From NCBI GenBank assembly GCA_048594885.1, contig JBMDXB010000048.1, positions 16,546 to 80,545 on the forward strand: a stretch of DNA of 64,000 nt. The letters are read 5' to 3'. Shown here one piece after another: positions 33,925 through 42,747 of the stretch. Each line of letters begins with the position of its first letter. Within the stretch, counting starts at the first letter, position 1. Both the position numbers and the translations under genes were made by a program. The stretch is from JBMDXB01 sp048594885 (GTDB taxonomy: Bacteria; Acidobacteriota; Vicinamibacteria; Vicinamibacterales; 2-12-FULL-66-21). The notes beneath the pieces were generated by a model that saw only the letters and a program-made list of their open reading frames with translations, did not search any database and was not told the DNA's origin.

Positions 33925-35969
33925 GAGGAGCAGCAGTCACGGTGGCCCTGAGCATCACGATGGTGGCAGCATGCGGCGGCGGCGACAACACGCCGGTAAC
34001 CGATTCGGCGCGTGCGGGCAGCACGGGTTCGGCGGCGCAGGCGCCGGCGGCCGATCGCAAGTACCTGCTCGAGCGCGTAGACGACGCGGCAGTCGTCCAG
34101 TTGTACGCGGACGGGTTCTCAGCGCTGCCACTCGACCAGAAGACGCTCATCTATCACCTGTACGAAGCGGCGATCGCGGGCCGCGACATCTATTACGACC
34201 AGCGCTACGTGCACAACCTCGAGATGCGGAACGTGATCGAGGAAATCCTGACGCATCCATCAGGCGTCGATCCGGCCACGCTGGCTGAGATTCAGCGGTA
34301 CACGAAGCTGTTCTGGATCAACACGGGGCCGTACAACAACCTCACCGCGCGCAAGTTCGTCCTCAAGTGCAGGCCGGAGGCGTTTGCCGCCGCCGCAAGA
34401 GCGGCAGCGTCCTCGGGCGCGACGTTCCCTGTGCGGCAGGGGGAATCGCTCGACGCGATGTTGAAGCGGCTGCAGCCGATGTTCTTCGACGGTACGGTCG
34501 ATCCGATCGTCACGAACAAGACGCCCGGGCCAGGCAAGGACATCCTCGCGGCCAGCGCGAACAACCTCTACGTCGGCGTCACGATGAAGGATCTCGCCGG
34601 CTTCCAGGAGAAGTACGGGCTGAACTCGCGGCTGGTGAAGAAGGACGGCAAGCTGGTCGAGGAGGTCTACCGCGCCGGTGGCAAGTACGACGCGCAGATC
34701 CGCGCCGTCGCCGGGCACCTCGAGGCGGCGATACCGTTCGCGACCGAGCCGATGGCGAAGGCGCTGCGCGCGCTGGTCAAGTGGTATCAGACGGGTGAGG
34801 ACGCCGACCGCGTGGCCTACGACATCGCATGGGTCCAGGACAAGGATTCGCCTGTCGACACCATCAACGGGTTCATCGAGGTCTATATGGACCCGCGCGG
34901 CGTCAAGGGCGCGTGGGAGGCGCTCGTCTTCTACGTCAATCGCGAGAAGACGGAAGGCATCCGCAAGCTGGCGGCGAACGCGCAGTGGTTCGAGGACCGC
35001 ATGCCCTGGGACCCGAAGTACCGGAAGCAGGGCGTCACCGGCATCACCGCCAACGCGATCGAGGTGGTCGTCGAGACCGGCGAGTCGGGCCCCATCACGC
35101 CGGTCGGCATCAACCTGCCGAACGATCAGAACATCCGCGAGAAGTACGGCAGCAAGTCGGTGTCGCTGACGAACGTCAACGAGGCGTACGACAAGTCGAC
35201 CGTCCCGGAGTTCCGCCGCGAGTTCGCCTGGTCGCCGGAGGAAGCCGGGCGCGCCGAGAAATGGAGCAGCCTGGCCGGCGAGCTGACGACCGACCTTCAC
35301 GAGGTGGTCGGGCATGCGTCGGGCCGCATCTCGGAAAAGCTCAAGGGGAGTCCGCAGACGCTGCTCAAGGAGCAGTATTCCGCGCTCGAAGAGGCGCGGG
35401 CCGACCTGGTCGCGCTCTACTACATTCCCAACCAGAAGATGGTGGAGCTCGGTCTCATCAACGCGCAGGACCAGGCGGATATCGTCCGCGCCGAGTACGA
35501 GGGCTACACGAGGAACGCGCTCGTGCAGCTTCGCCGTGTCCGCGAAGGCACGCAGATCGAAGAAGACCACATGCGCAACCGGCAGATGATCGTCGGCTGG
35601 CTGATGGCGAACACGAAAGCGATCGAGACGCGGCAGCGAGACGGTAAGACCTACTACGTCATGGTGGACGCCAAGGCGTTCGAGGAGGGCGTCGGCCGCC
35701 TGCTCGCCGAGGTCCAGCGCATCAAGGCGGAAGGGGACTACGCGGCGGCACAGAAGCTGTTCGAGACCTACGGCGTCCACTTCGACGCGAGGCTGCGCGA
35801 CGAAGTGGTCAAACGCGTGGAGCGCCTCAACATGCCTTCGTACACCGGCTTCGTGCAGCCGAAGCTCGAGGCTGTGAAGGGCGCCGACGGCAAGATTACC
35901 GACGTGAAGATCTCGTATCCGCAGGATCTGACCACGCAGATGCTCGAGTACTCCGGGCGGAGGAAATAG
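33921..35969 (+). CDS. Dipeptidyl peptidase III-family (M49) zinc lipoprotein
   Basis: 682 residues. The N-terminus has a lipoprotein signal (VALSITMVAACGGG), so it is probably anchored in the envelope. The M49 zinc signature is HEVVGH (H460-H465), with the second motif EEARAD at 490-495, the family's EExxAE form with Asp at the end. DPP III removes dipeptides from short peptides; bacterial envelope forms are less studied than the cytosolic eukaryotic enzyme. The frame is open far upstream, but ATG 33921 gives the signal peptide and the overlap with the nuclease gene. Confidence 0.9.
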   Translation: MRGAAVTVALSITMVAACGGGDNTPVTDSARAGSTGSAAQAPAADRKYLLERVDDAAVVQLYADGFSALPLDQKTLIYHLYEAAIAGRDIYYDQRYVHNLEMRNVIEEILTHPSGVDPATLAEIQRYTKLFWINTGPYNNLTARKFVLKCRPEAFAAAARAAASSGATFPVRQGESLDAMLKRLQPMFFDGTVDPIVTNKTPGPGKDILAASANNLYVGVTMKDLAGFQEKYGLNSRLVKKDGKLVEEVYRAGGKYDAQIRAVAGHLEAAIPFATEPMAKALRALVKWYQTGEDADRVAYDIAWVQDKDSPVDTINGFIEVYMDPRGVKGAWEALVFYVNREKTEGIRKLAANAQWFEDRMPWDPKYRKQGVTGITANAIEVVVETGESGPITPVGINLPNDQNIREKYGSKSVSLTNVNEAYDKSTVPEFRREFAWSPEEAGRAEKWSSLAGELTTDLHEVVGHASGRISEKLKGSPQTLLKEQYSALEEARADLVALYYIPNQKMVELGLINAQDQADIVRAEYEGYTRNALVQLRRVREGTQIEEDHMRNRQMIVGWLMANTKAIETRQRDGKTYYVMVDAKAFEEGVGRLLAEVQRIKAEGDYAAAQKLFETYGVHFDARLRDEVVKRVERLNMPSYTGFVQPKLEAVKGADGKITDVKISYPQDLTTQMLEYSGRRK

Positions 35970-35975
35970 CTGATT
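35957..35975 (+). promoter_or_regulatory. Shine-Dalgarno pointing to a CTG or ATT start
   Basis: GGAGGA at 35959-35964 lies inside the last codons of the peptidase gene. It is 5 bases before CTG 35970 and 8 bases before ATT 35973. No ATG, GTG or TTG is suitably spaced from it; the first ATG (36024) is 59 bases away. Confidence 0.55.
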
Positions 35976-38141
35976 CGACAAGGTGTCGCGGCATTCGTCG
36001 CGGTCCTGACGGCGGGCGGTACCATGCGTCCGCCCGTGCAGGCTCAACAGGCCGCTGCCTACAACCTCGAAACGCAGTACCGCCAGATCGTGCTGGCGGC
36101 GGAGGACAACCGGCTTCGCATTCCTGATTGGCTGCGCACGCCGGTGCTCGACCAGCACCGGCTGCGCATGACCGAGGACATCCGTCTTCTCATCAAGCTC
36201 GCCTACAACGAGAAGCTGCCCGAGGCGCAACGGCTCGCGGTGCGCGCCCTCGGGCGCTATGAGAGCCGAGAGTTCATCACCGACCTGCTGCCGCTCGTCG
36301 CCACCGTGCCCGAGGCGGCGGACGCGATCGTGCGGGCGTTCCACGGGCCGGTGCACCCGGCCGATCGCAGCGGCGAGCAGATGCAGCGGTTCGTCGACAC
36401 CGTCACGTCGCTGGCAACGAGGGACGATTTGTATGCGGGTCTGGCGGCGCGCGTGCTCGGGGATCTTTCGTACGATCGCCCGGCCGTCGCGGCGTCCGGA
36501 CTGGCGCACCTGAAGAACCTGCTGAAGCGCGCCGAGACCAATCCGAGATTTCCCATCCCGGCCATCGTCCGTGCGATCGAGACGTACGTGCGCAAGAGCA
36601 GCAAGCTGGCGCCGATTGGCGAGGATCTCCTCGAGCGCCTCCGGTTCATCGCGACGACGAAGAATGTGCGCTACCAGGCAGCGCTGGCGCCGGCAACGAG
36701 CGCGCTGGTGCTCGCCGGAGGGATGGACTACGACACGCTGCGTATCACAGCCGCCGACGGACTGAATCCGTACCGGCGATACCTCTCGGCGATCGCGGTC
36801 GGCAGATCGGCGACCGCGATGGACGACGCGGAGCGGATCGCGCTGCTGAGAAAGCTGCTGGTGGACACAGAGACGAGCGTCCGCATCGAGGCGGTCCGCT
36901 CATGGGCCGGGATGGCTGCAACGTCGGAAGGTTGCGAGCCGCTGTTGGAGATGCTCGACGACCGAAACACACGGCTCGTGACCGTGATCTTCGACTTGCT
37001 CGGGGACGCCTGCCCAGACTCCGAGCGGGTGACGGACGCGCTCACGGCCTACGGCGGGCGAACGCCGCCGACCGACGGCGCCTGGCACCGCGCGGTTCAC
37101 GCGTTCGTCTCACTGGCGAGGCGCTCGCCTGATCGCGTCGCGGTCCTCCTGAAATCCTCGTACCTCCCGCATCCCACCTGGCAGGTGCGGATGTACGCAG
37201 CTCGCGTCGCCACCATGCTGAAGGACGCTGTCGCACTGGAGCGGCTCGCGGTGGATCCCGAGGACAACGTTCGCGAGGCCGCGCTGTCGGGGCTGCGTGT
37301 CCTCAAAAGCTCCGAGTCGGATCCGATCTTCGTCGCCGCGCTCGGGCGCAGCGACTATCAGCTCCTGCGGCGCGCGGCGATGGAATTGAAAGGCGCCGAG
37401 CCGACGGCCGAGCTCGCGAACGCCCTGCTGAACGCGCTCATGCGCGTGACGGCTGAGAAGAAGGAGACGTCGCGCGATACGCGACTCGCCATCATCGAGC
37501 GGCTGGCCGAACTCGGGTACCCCGATCAGGCCGAGCGCCTCTCGCCGCTGCTGCGCGATTTCGACATCGACGTTGGGATCGCGGCGGCAAATCTGATGCA
37601 GAAGTGGACTGGACGCGTCCAGGATCTTCAACCGCTGCCGCTGCCGCGGCCGGCGCTGCCGTCGGACGGCGAGCTGGCCGAGGACGTCGATGCGGTCATC
37701 GAAATGGACGACGGCAGGAAGTTCGGGATCCGGCTGGATATTGACGTCGCGCCGCTGACGGTGACGCGGTTCAAGCGGCTCGTGCGCGCGAACTACTACG
37801 ACCGCCTGACATTTCACCGCGTCGTACCCAACTTCGTCATTCAGGGCGGGAGTCCCGGCGCGAACGAGTACGCCGGCGACGCGCAGTTCATGCGAGACGA
37901 GCTCGGGAGGTCGAACGCTGCCTACACTGTCGGTCTGTCGACGCGAGGGCGCGATACCGGCGACGCGCAGTTCTACATCAACCTCGTGGACAACACGCGT
38001 CTCGACGATGACTACACGGTGTTCGGCAGCGTCTGCGGCGGCAGGGAAGTCGTCGACGCGATCCTCGAAGGCGCCCGGATTCGCTCGATCGGCCTGGAAA
38101 AGTACGATCCCTGCCGGCCGGACGAACGAGGCGGCCGGTAG
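35970..38141 (+). CDS. HEAT-repeat protein with C-terminal cyclophilin-type PPIase
   Basis: Up to 723 residues. Helical HEAT-like repeats fill about 60-550. A cyclophilin-type peptidyl-prolyl isomerase domain closes the protein: FKRLVRANYYDRLTFHRVV, FVIQGGSPGANEY, GDAQFYINLVDN, TVFGSV. The catalytic-site segment FHRV is intact. The first ATG is 36024, but the 18 codons before it (LIRQGVAAFVAVLTAGGT), together with VQAQQ after, make a signal peptide, and GGAGGA sits just upstream. I therefore place the start at CTG 35970 (ATT 35973 possible). It abuts the peptidase stop and is likely periplasmic, where the isomerase could help fold secreted proteins. Confidence 0.85.
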   Translation: MIRQGVAAFVAVLTAGGTMRPPVQAQQAAAYNLETQYRQIVLAAEDNRLRIPDWLRTPVLDQHRLRMTEDIRLLIKLAYNEKLPEAQRLAVRALGRYESREFITDLLPLVATVPEAADAIVRAFHGPVHPADRSGEQMQRFVDTVTSLATRDDLYAGLAARVLGDLSYDRPAVAASGLAHLKNLLKRAETNPRFPIPAIVRAIETYVRKSSKLAPIGEDLLERLRFIATTKNVRYQAALAPATSALVLAGGMDYDTLRITAADGLNPYRRYLSAIAVGRSATAMDDAERIALLRKLLVDTETSVRIEAVRSWAGMAATSEGCEPLLEMLDDRNTRLVTVIFDLLGDACPDSERVTDALTAYGGRTPPTDGAWHRAVHAFVSLARRSPDRVAVLLKSSYLPHPTWQVRMYAARVATMLKDAVALERLAVDPEDNVREAALSGLRVLKSSESDPIFVAALGRSDYQLLRRAAMELKGAEPTAELANALLNALMRVTAEKKETSRDTRLAIIERLAELGYPDQAERLSPLLRDFDIDVGIAAANLMQKWTGRVQDLQPLPLPRPALPSDGELAEDVDAVIEMDDGRKFGIRLDIDVAPLTVTRFKRLVRANYYDRLTFHRVVPNFVIQGGSPGANEYAGDAQFMRDELGRSNAAYTVGLSTRGRDTGDAQFYINLVDNTRLDDDYTVFGSVCGGREVVDAILEGARIRSIGLEKYDPCRPDERGGR

Positions 38142-38156
38142 TAGAATCCAGAGCGG

Positions 38157-40082
38157 ATGGTCGTTGCCGCATCCTACCGCTTCGGGCCGTTCACGCTCGA
38201 CGGAACGTCCTATCGCCTGCTTCGCGGCGGCGAGCCGATCCCGCTTTCGCCGAAGATCATCGACCTGCTGCTGTACCTCGTGGCGCGGCAGTCCGCATTG
38301 GTGTCGAAGGACGAGCTGTTTGCCGCGTTGTGGCCGGATGTCGCGGTCACGGACAACGCGTTGACGCAGGCCGTCTCCGAGCTGCGGCAGGCGCTCGGCG
38401 ACGATCCGTCCAGTCCGACCTACATCCAGACGGTCGCGCGCCGCGGCTACCGGTTCATCGCGCCCGTCGAGGCGCTCGCGCCGGCGCCGGATATGGCGTC
38501 TTCCGCGCAGGACGCCGGGCCGCCCGCGCGTACGCGATCGATCGCAGTGCTCGACTTCGCGAACGTCAGCAACGATCGCGAGTTTGGCTGGCTGTCATCC
38601 GGCATCGCCGAGACGCTCACCAACGATCTGCGCGCGGCGCCGTCGCTGCGCGTGATCGACCGCGTGCGGGTGGTCGAGGCGGTCCGCCACGCCGGAACGG
38701 ATCTCTCCGCGCTGCGCAAGCAGCTCCTGATCGACATGGCTGTCGTCGGCAGCTTTCAGCGCGCCGGCACGCGGCTGCGGATCACGGCCCGCGCCGTCGA
38801 CGCCGCGTCCGGCGAAGCGCTCGCCGACGCCAAGGCGGATGGGCTGCTCGAGCAGGTGTTCGATCTCCAGGACCGCATCGTGTCGCAGCTCGCGGCGACG
38901 CTCGGAACCCGCAGCGGTGGCGCGGGTATGCGCCGCCCGTACCGCGAGACGAGCAGTCTCGAAGCGTACCAGGCCTTCACCGAGGGCCGGCTGCGGCTGG
39001 AAGCGCTCGATGGCGCAGGCGTGACGGCAGCGATTGCGGACTTCGAGCGTGCGATCGCGCTCGATCCGCAGTACGCCGTTGCCTACGTCGGCCTCGGCAA
39101 CGCGCGCTTCTTCCAGTACGAGATGTCCCGCGCGCGCAACCAGCCGGACGGCGGTCTGCTCGCGCGCGCCATCGATCACGTGCGCCGCGCGATCGAGCTC
39201 GAACGCGATCTTGCCGAAGCACACGCGACGCTGGCGTTCCTCCTCGTGAGCGCCGGTCGTGCCGCCGAAGCGCTGGCGTCGGCGAGACGCGCCGTGACGC
39301 TCGAACCCGGCTACTGGGGCAATCAGTTCCGGCTGGCGCATGCCGCCTGGGGCGAAGAGCGGCTCCGCGCGCTCGCGCGCGTGATGGAGCTCTATCCCGA
39401 CTTCCCGTTCGCGCACTTCGAGGCGGCCATGGTGCACATCGCCCGCGGCGCGATCGATCGCGCCGAGTCGCTGCTGCGCGAAGGGACGATCGTCCAGGAC
39501 CGACAGGCCAACCTGCGCCAGCGCTATCCGGCGAACGGCCTGCACTGGCTCCTCGGCCTCGTGCGGCTCTCGCGCGGCGACGTGGCGGAGGCGCGCGCGG
39601 AATTCGATCGCGAGATCGCGTCCGGCGTCCTGCAGTTGTATGGCGCGGAGTTCTGCATGAACGCCTGCGACGGCGCCGGCTTTGCCGCGCTGCAGGCGGG
39701 GGAGCCGAAGCAGGCGGCGGCCATGTTCGGGCGCGCGCTCGAGCTGTTTCCACAGCACGCGCGGTCGCTTGTCGGTCTCGGCGCCGCCCTGCGGGCGGCC
39801 GGTGACGGCAGCGGCGCGAAAGACGCATTTCGGCGGGCGGCGGCAGCCATCGACGCCCTCCGGCGCGGTGGCCGCGGCGGCGAAGCGGCCATGGCCGAGG
39901 CGCTGTATCACACGGTCTGCGACCGCCAGGACGAGGCACTGGACTGTCTGCGAATGCTGCTGGATCGCGCCGACCAGCCGTTTACCGGCTGGACGCTGCC
40001 GATCGAGCCGCTGTTCGCGCCTCTCCGCAACACCCTGCCGTTTCTCGGGCTGCTCGATCTGCTGGCCGAACGCGCGCGCTGA
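38157..40082 (+). CDS. OmpR-type winged-helix protein with FlgO-like and TPR domains
   Basis: 641 residues. Residues 1-105 are an OmpR/CadC-type DNA-binding winged helix (ALWPDVAVTDNALTQAV, YIQTVARRGYRFIAPV). Residues about 120-260 form the FlgO/adenylate-cyclase-associated beta domain (RSIAVLDFANVSNDREFGWLSSGIAE). TPR repeats then run to the end (about 290-620). There is no receiver domain and no clear membrane helix, so it is a one-component, protein-protein-regulated factor. This architecture is greatly expanded in Acidobacteriota. It starts 15 bases after the cyclophilin stop and ends the four-gene run. Targets are unknown. Confidence 0.88.
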   Translation: MVVAASYRFGPFTLDGTSYRLLRGGEPIPLSPKIIDLLLYLVARQSALVSKDELFAALWPDVAVTDNALTQAVSELRQALGDDPSSPTYIQTVARRGYRFIAPVEALAPAPDMASSAQDAGPPARTRSIAVLDFANVSNDREFGWLSSGIAETLTNDLRAAPSLRVIDRVRVVEAVRHAGTDLSALRKQLLIDMAVVGSFQRAGTRLRITARAVDAASGEALADAKADGLLEQVFDLQDRIVSQLAATLGTRSGGAGMRRPYRETSSLEAYQAFTEGRLRLEALDGAGVTAAIADFERAIALDPQYAVAYVGLGNARFFQYEMSRARNQPDGGLLARAIDHVRRAIELERDLAEAHATLAFLLVSAGRAAEALASARRAVTLEPGYWGNQFRLAHAAWGEERLRALARVMELYPDFPFAHFEAAMVHIARGAIDRAESLLREGTIVQDRQANLRQRYPANGLHWLLGLVRLSRGDVAEARAEFDREIASGVLQLYGAEFCMNACDGAGFAALQAGEPKQAAAMFGRALELFPQHARSLVGLGAALRAAGDGSGAKDAFRRAAAAIDALRRGGRGGEAAMAEALYHTVCDRQDEALDCLRMLLDRADQPFTGWTLPIEPLFAPLRNTLPFLGLLDLLAERAR

Positions 40083-40136
40083 AGCGCGCGGCACATCTCC
40101 AAGTGGTTTGCCATATATTCGATTCAATCGTCTTTC

Positions 40137-40376
40137 ATGCATATGTGGATCGCACGCGCGATCGAGCAAGCTTCACCATCACCCCAAAAGGCCATCGTCG
40201 CGGTCGCCGCATCGATGCTCACGGGGATCTATTACATCCTCCGCGATGGCGTCGAGTACCGCGAGTTGGGCGGTCATTACTTTGAGCGGCTCGATCACAC
40301 GAAGCCGACCCAGCGACGCGTCAAACGCGTGCGAGACCTCGGCTACCGAGTAGAGCTGGAGCCAGTCGCGGCGTAG
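40137..40376 (+). pseudogene. C-terminal remnant of an IS110-family transposase
   Basis: About 67 codons from roughly 40176 encode KAIVAVAASMLTGIYYILRD, then GVEYRELGGHYFERLD and VKRVRDLGYRVELEPVAA. These are the standard last residues of IS110/IS1111-type transposases (KAIxAVAR..., PYRELGxDYF, RRLExLGYxVxL). The DEDD catalytic part and the rest of Transposase_20 are missing upstream, where the regulator gene ends only 55 bases away. It is therefore a decayed insertion. The 28 bases after it may include the old right end. Confidence 0.75.
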
Positions 40377-40488
40377 AGGTTCGTCGGCGGAGCCTAGCCC
40401 CGTTAGCTTCTGATCCTTCGCTTGCCCGTCTGCGTCCGATCCATGTCGTAGTCGTAGAGGACTGCAAGGACCTGCGCCGCGCGGCCCT

Positions 40489-41445
40489 TCACGCGAACCG
40501 TGACGGGGTACTGCAGCCACTGTCGTCGCGTCCGCGCGTACTCCGCGGTAGCACGACGAGCTGACCCCTATACAAATCCAGTCCCTCTATGCCTCCCGTG
40601 TGGATCAGCGTGAGCGCAATCCTGGCGCTGGTCGCGATCTTGACGAGGTAATGGTGGCCGGGGTCTGCCGAGATCCCTCCCAGGCCATATCGGTGCTGCG
40701 ACAGGAAGATGAGGTGCTTCTCTCCGTCGACGAGACGGAGATAGTCCAGTGCGAGTCGCAGACAGTAAGGGTCGATGTAGCGACTGAGATTGTCTCCACG
40801 GGCCCCCGGCAGGTCCCGAACGGCCGGCAGTCCTGGTGCCTCGAACAGCGCGTCGATGCTGGCGCGCGTGTCCGGCGCGACCCTGATTGGCGGGAACGTC
40901 TTCATCCTGAAGTCGCGCGCGATGCGGCTCTCGATCGTCTCGTGCCGCTCGCGATGGCGCTCCAGCAACCGGCCGATGGCCTCGTGCTCGGTGGTCAGCT
41001 CGGTCGCGCGCAGGTAGGCGATAACCCCGACGCGATCGCCCGGCAGAGTTCTGGCGCGCACGAAGGCGATCAGCGCATCGAGCGCCTTGGCGGGCTCATT
41101 CAGCCGGCCCCGTCCCAGTACGATCACGAACGTGCGACGGGTGGTCGCGAGCGCCGCGAGCGTCGGGTCCGCGTGATCCGACGGTCCCTTCGGCGAGGGC
41201 GCCGTAAACGACACCTTCTGGAAGTGCGCAACCGCTTGGGGGACGTCGTTCTCGTACACGGCGAAGTCAGCCGGCGTGAGGTCCGTCACCGGATTGCCGT
41301 TCGCATCGACGACGCGCACTTCGAGGGGCACGAGGACGACGCGCGTGCGAAACTGCGGCGGCGTCTGATTCTGCGGCCCGGCGGCAGATGTACACACGAG
41401 CACCGCCACGGCAAGGAGCGGCGCCATGTGGGTTCGGCTCTTCAT
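40489..41445 (-). CDS. VWFA-related secreted protein, probably frameshifted near its end
   Basis: 318 residues as read. A signal peptide precedes LVPLEVRVVDANGNPVTDLTPADF, the beta domain found before VWFA-related domains in acidobacterial proteins. The A-domain-like region follows but lacks a DxSxS MIDAS (it reads FVIVLGRGRLNEP), so metal binding is doubtful. After LVVLPR (about 40560) the frame runs into unlike sequence and stops at 40489. In another minus-strand frame, coding continues as RRQWLQYPVTVRVKG and ends at TAA 40404, a tail that fits the family better. A one- or two-base indel near 40545-40560, real or from assembly, is the simplest reading. Confidence 0.7.
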   Translation of the reverse strand: MKSRTHMAPLLAVAVLVCTSAAGPQNQTPPQFRTRVVLVPLEVRVVDANGNPVTDLTPADFAVYENDVPQAVAHFQKVSFTAPSPKGPSDHADPTLAALATTRRTFVIVLGRGRLNEPAKALDALIAFVRARTLPGDRVGVIAYLRATELTTEHEAIGRLLERHRERHETIESRIARDFRMKTFPPIRVAPDTRASIDALFEAPGLPAVRDLPGARGDNLSRYIDPYCLRLALDYLRLVDGEKHLIFLSQHRYGLGGISADPGHHYLVKIATSARIALTLIHTGGIEGLDLYRGQLVVLPRSTRGRDDSGCSTPSRFA

Positions 41446-41478
41446 TTGAGACCGTCGACGGGAAACTCTATTCCCACC

Positions 41479-41568
41479 CTACCGCGACCACAGGTTACCC
41501 GACCGGAGCAGCTCGTCCAGTATTGCCGCAAACACGCTGTGAGGGATCGCTAAGGTCCTCGGCGTCAT
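41479..41568 (-). CDS. Possible 29-residue peptide
   Basis: ATG 41568 overlaps the stop of the preceding small frame (ATGA). It encodes MTPRTLAIPHSVFAAILDEL and nine more residues, ending at TAG 41479-41481. The amphipathic helix-like sequence is plausible but too short to judge, and it could be debris of a larger gene. The VWFA gene starts 33 bases downstream on the same strand. Confidence 0.2.
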   Translation of the reverse strand: MTPRTLAIPHSVFAAILDELLRSGNLWSR

Positions 41569-41849
41569 CCAGGCCGGAGGGCCCGTACCGATCGGCGGCG
41601 AGTCTTCGGCGGCGCCCCGGGGCGGGTGCCCATGATCGCCAGGGCGGCAGCTCCGAGTTTCTCCTCGAGCGCCGCGCCGCCGAATGACTTGATGCGTTGG
41701 CGCAGCTCGGTGTCAAGGTCCCGCCGCCAACCTCGACCCTGCCCGGGCGGCCGCTCGCGCCTCCCCGTAACACCCAGCCAATTGGGTGGTTGCTCGACAT
41801 ACTGGCCCCAATCAGTCTTCTTCAGGTTCGCCTCACGACTTCTCACCAC
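41565..41849 (-). CDS. Hypothetical protein or gene fragment
   Basis: 94 residues, sharing no clear family. The middle (GWRRDLDTELRQRIKSFGG, then LEEKLG) faintly resembles the C-terminal helix of sulfotransferases, so it may be a remnant. The 425-base gap 41446-41870 contains only this frame, the 29-codon frame overlapping it, and presumably the promoter of the next gene. ATG 41849 has no strong ribosome binding site. Confidence 0.35.
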   Translation of the reverse strand: MVRSREANLKKTDWGQYVEQPPNWLGVTGRRERPPGQGRGWRRDLDTELRQRIKSFGGAALEEKLGAAALAIMGTRPGAPPKTRRRSVRALRPG

Positions 41850-41870
41850 GACGGCGGGTAACGTGTCGTC

Positions 41871-42737
41871 ATGATGTCACTGCTACTGACAGCGCTTCTG
41901 ATGGTTGAATCTCCGTGCGCGGGTGCTGCGCAGCAGGTGCAGCCGCCGCACCAGACGGAGCCGGCAATGCAGCCCGCCACGCTGTATCAGCTCGTACTGC
42001 GAGACGGATCGCGGATGTACGGCAGCATCGAGAAGGAGAGCGAGACCGAGATCGTATTCCGTACGCACGCGGGCGCGACGCTGACCGTCCGACGTGACGA
42101 CGTGGCCTCGATGCGGAAGATGTCCGGGACGATCTGGAAGGGGGAGTTCCTTCCGCCGGACCCGAACGCGACGAGGCTGTTCTTCGCGCCGACGGCGCGT
42201 TCGCTGAAACGCGGGCAGACCTACGTTGGGGTGTACGAGTTCCTCATGCCGTTCGTGCAGGTCGGCATCACGGATCGCCTGTCGTTCGGCGGTGGAACGC
42301 CGCTGATTTTCGGCGTGGACGATGACTGGGACCGCCCGATGTGGCTGACGCCGAAGCTGCAGGTGTCCGACAACGGGCGGACCCAGGCCGCCGTCGGCGT
42401 GCTGCACGCGTTCGACGCGGAAAATGCCGGCGGCGGCATCGCCTACGGGGTGATCACCCGAGGCAGCGACGTGAAGTCGTTCACCGCGGGCGCGGGCCTG
42501 GCCTACGCCGTCGACGGCGGCCGCGCCGGCGTCGTCATGCTCGGCGGCGAGGGACGCGTCGGCCGTAATATGAAGCTGATTACGGAGAACTACGTCTGGA
42601 GTGGCGGCAACGGCATCGTCAGCGGCGGCGTACGGTTCTTCGGCGAGCGGCTGTCGGCGGATCTCGGCCTTGCCGCGCCGATTGGCGTCGACGAGCTGTT
42701 CCTGTTCCCGGTGGTGAACTTCGTGTTCGTCTTCTGA
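41871..42737 (+). CDS. Secreted protein with small SH3/LSm-like domain and beta-barrel
   Basis: 288 residues. The signal peptide ends near residue 20 (CAGAAQQ). Residues about 38-85 (LVLRDGSRMYGSIEKESETEIVFRT...) form a short SH3/LSm-like beta unit. The remaining 180 residues are alternating strands with many glycines, ending in VVNFVFVF. The terminal aromatic suggests an outer-membrane barrel. I do not recognise a named family. The start is ATG 41871 or 41874. It precedes the DUF2157 gene by 10 bases and may be co-transcribed with it. Confidence 0.75.
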   Translation: MMSLLLTALLMVESPCAGAAQQVQPPHQTEPAMQPATLYQLVLRDGSRMYGSIEKESETEIVFRTHAGATLTVRRDDVASMRKMSGTIWKGEFLPPDPNATRLFFAPTARSLKRGQTYVGVYEFLMPFVQVGITDRLSFGGGTPLIFGVDDDWDRPMWLTPKLQVSDNGRTQAAVGVLHAFDAENAGGGIAYGVITRGSDVKSFTAGAGLAYAVDGGRAGVVMLGGEGRVGRNMKLITENYVWSGGNGIVSGGVRFFGERLSADLGLAAPIGVDELFLFPVVNFVFVF

Positions 42738-42747
42738 GGGTATCGAT

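Noticed and set aside
34260..36509. 749-codon minus-strand frame opposite dipeptidyl peptidase III
   Set aside because: Shadow frame without recognisable domains; the plus strand has HEVVGH and EEARAD.
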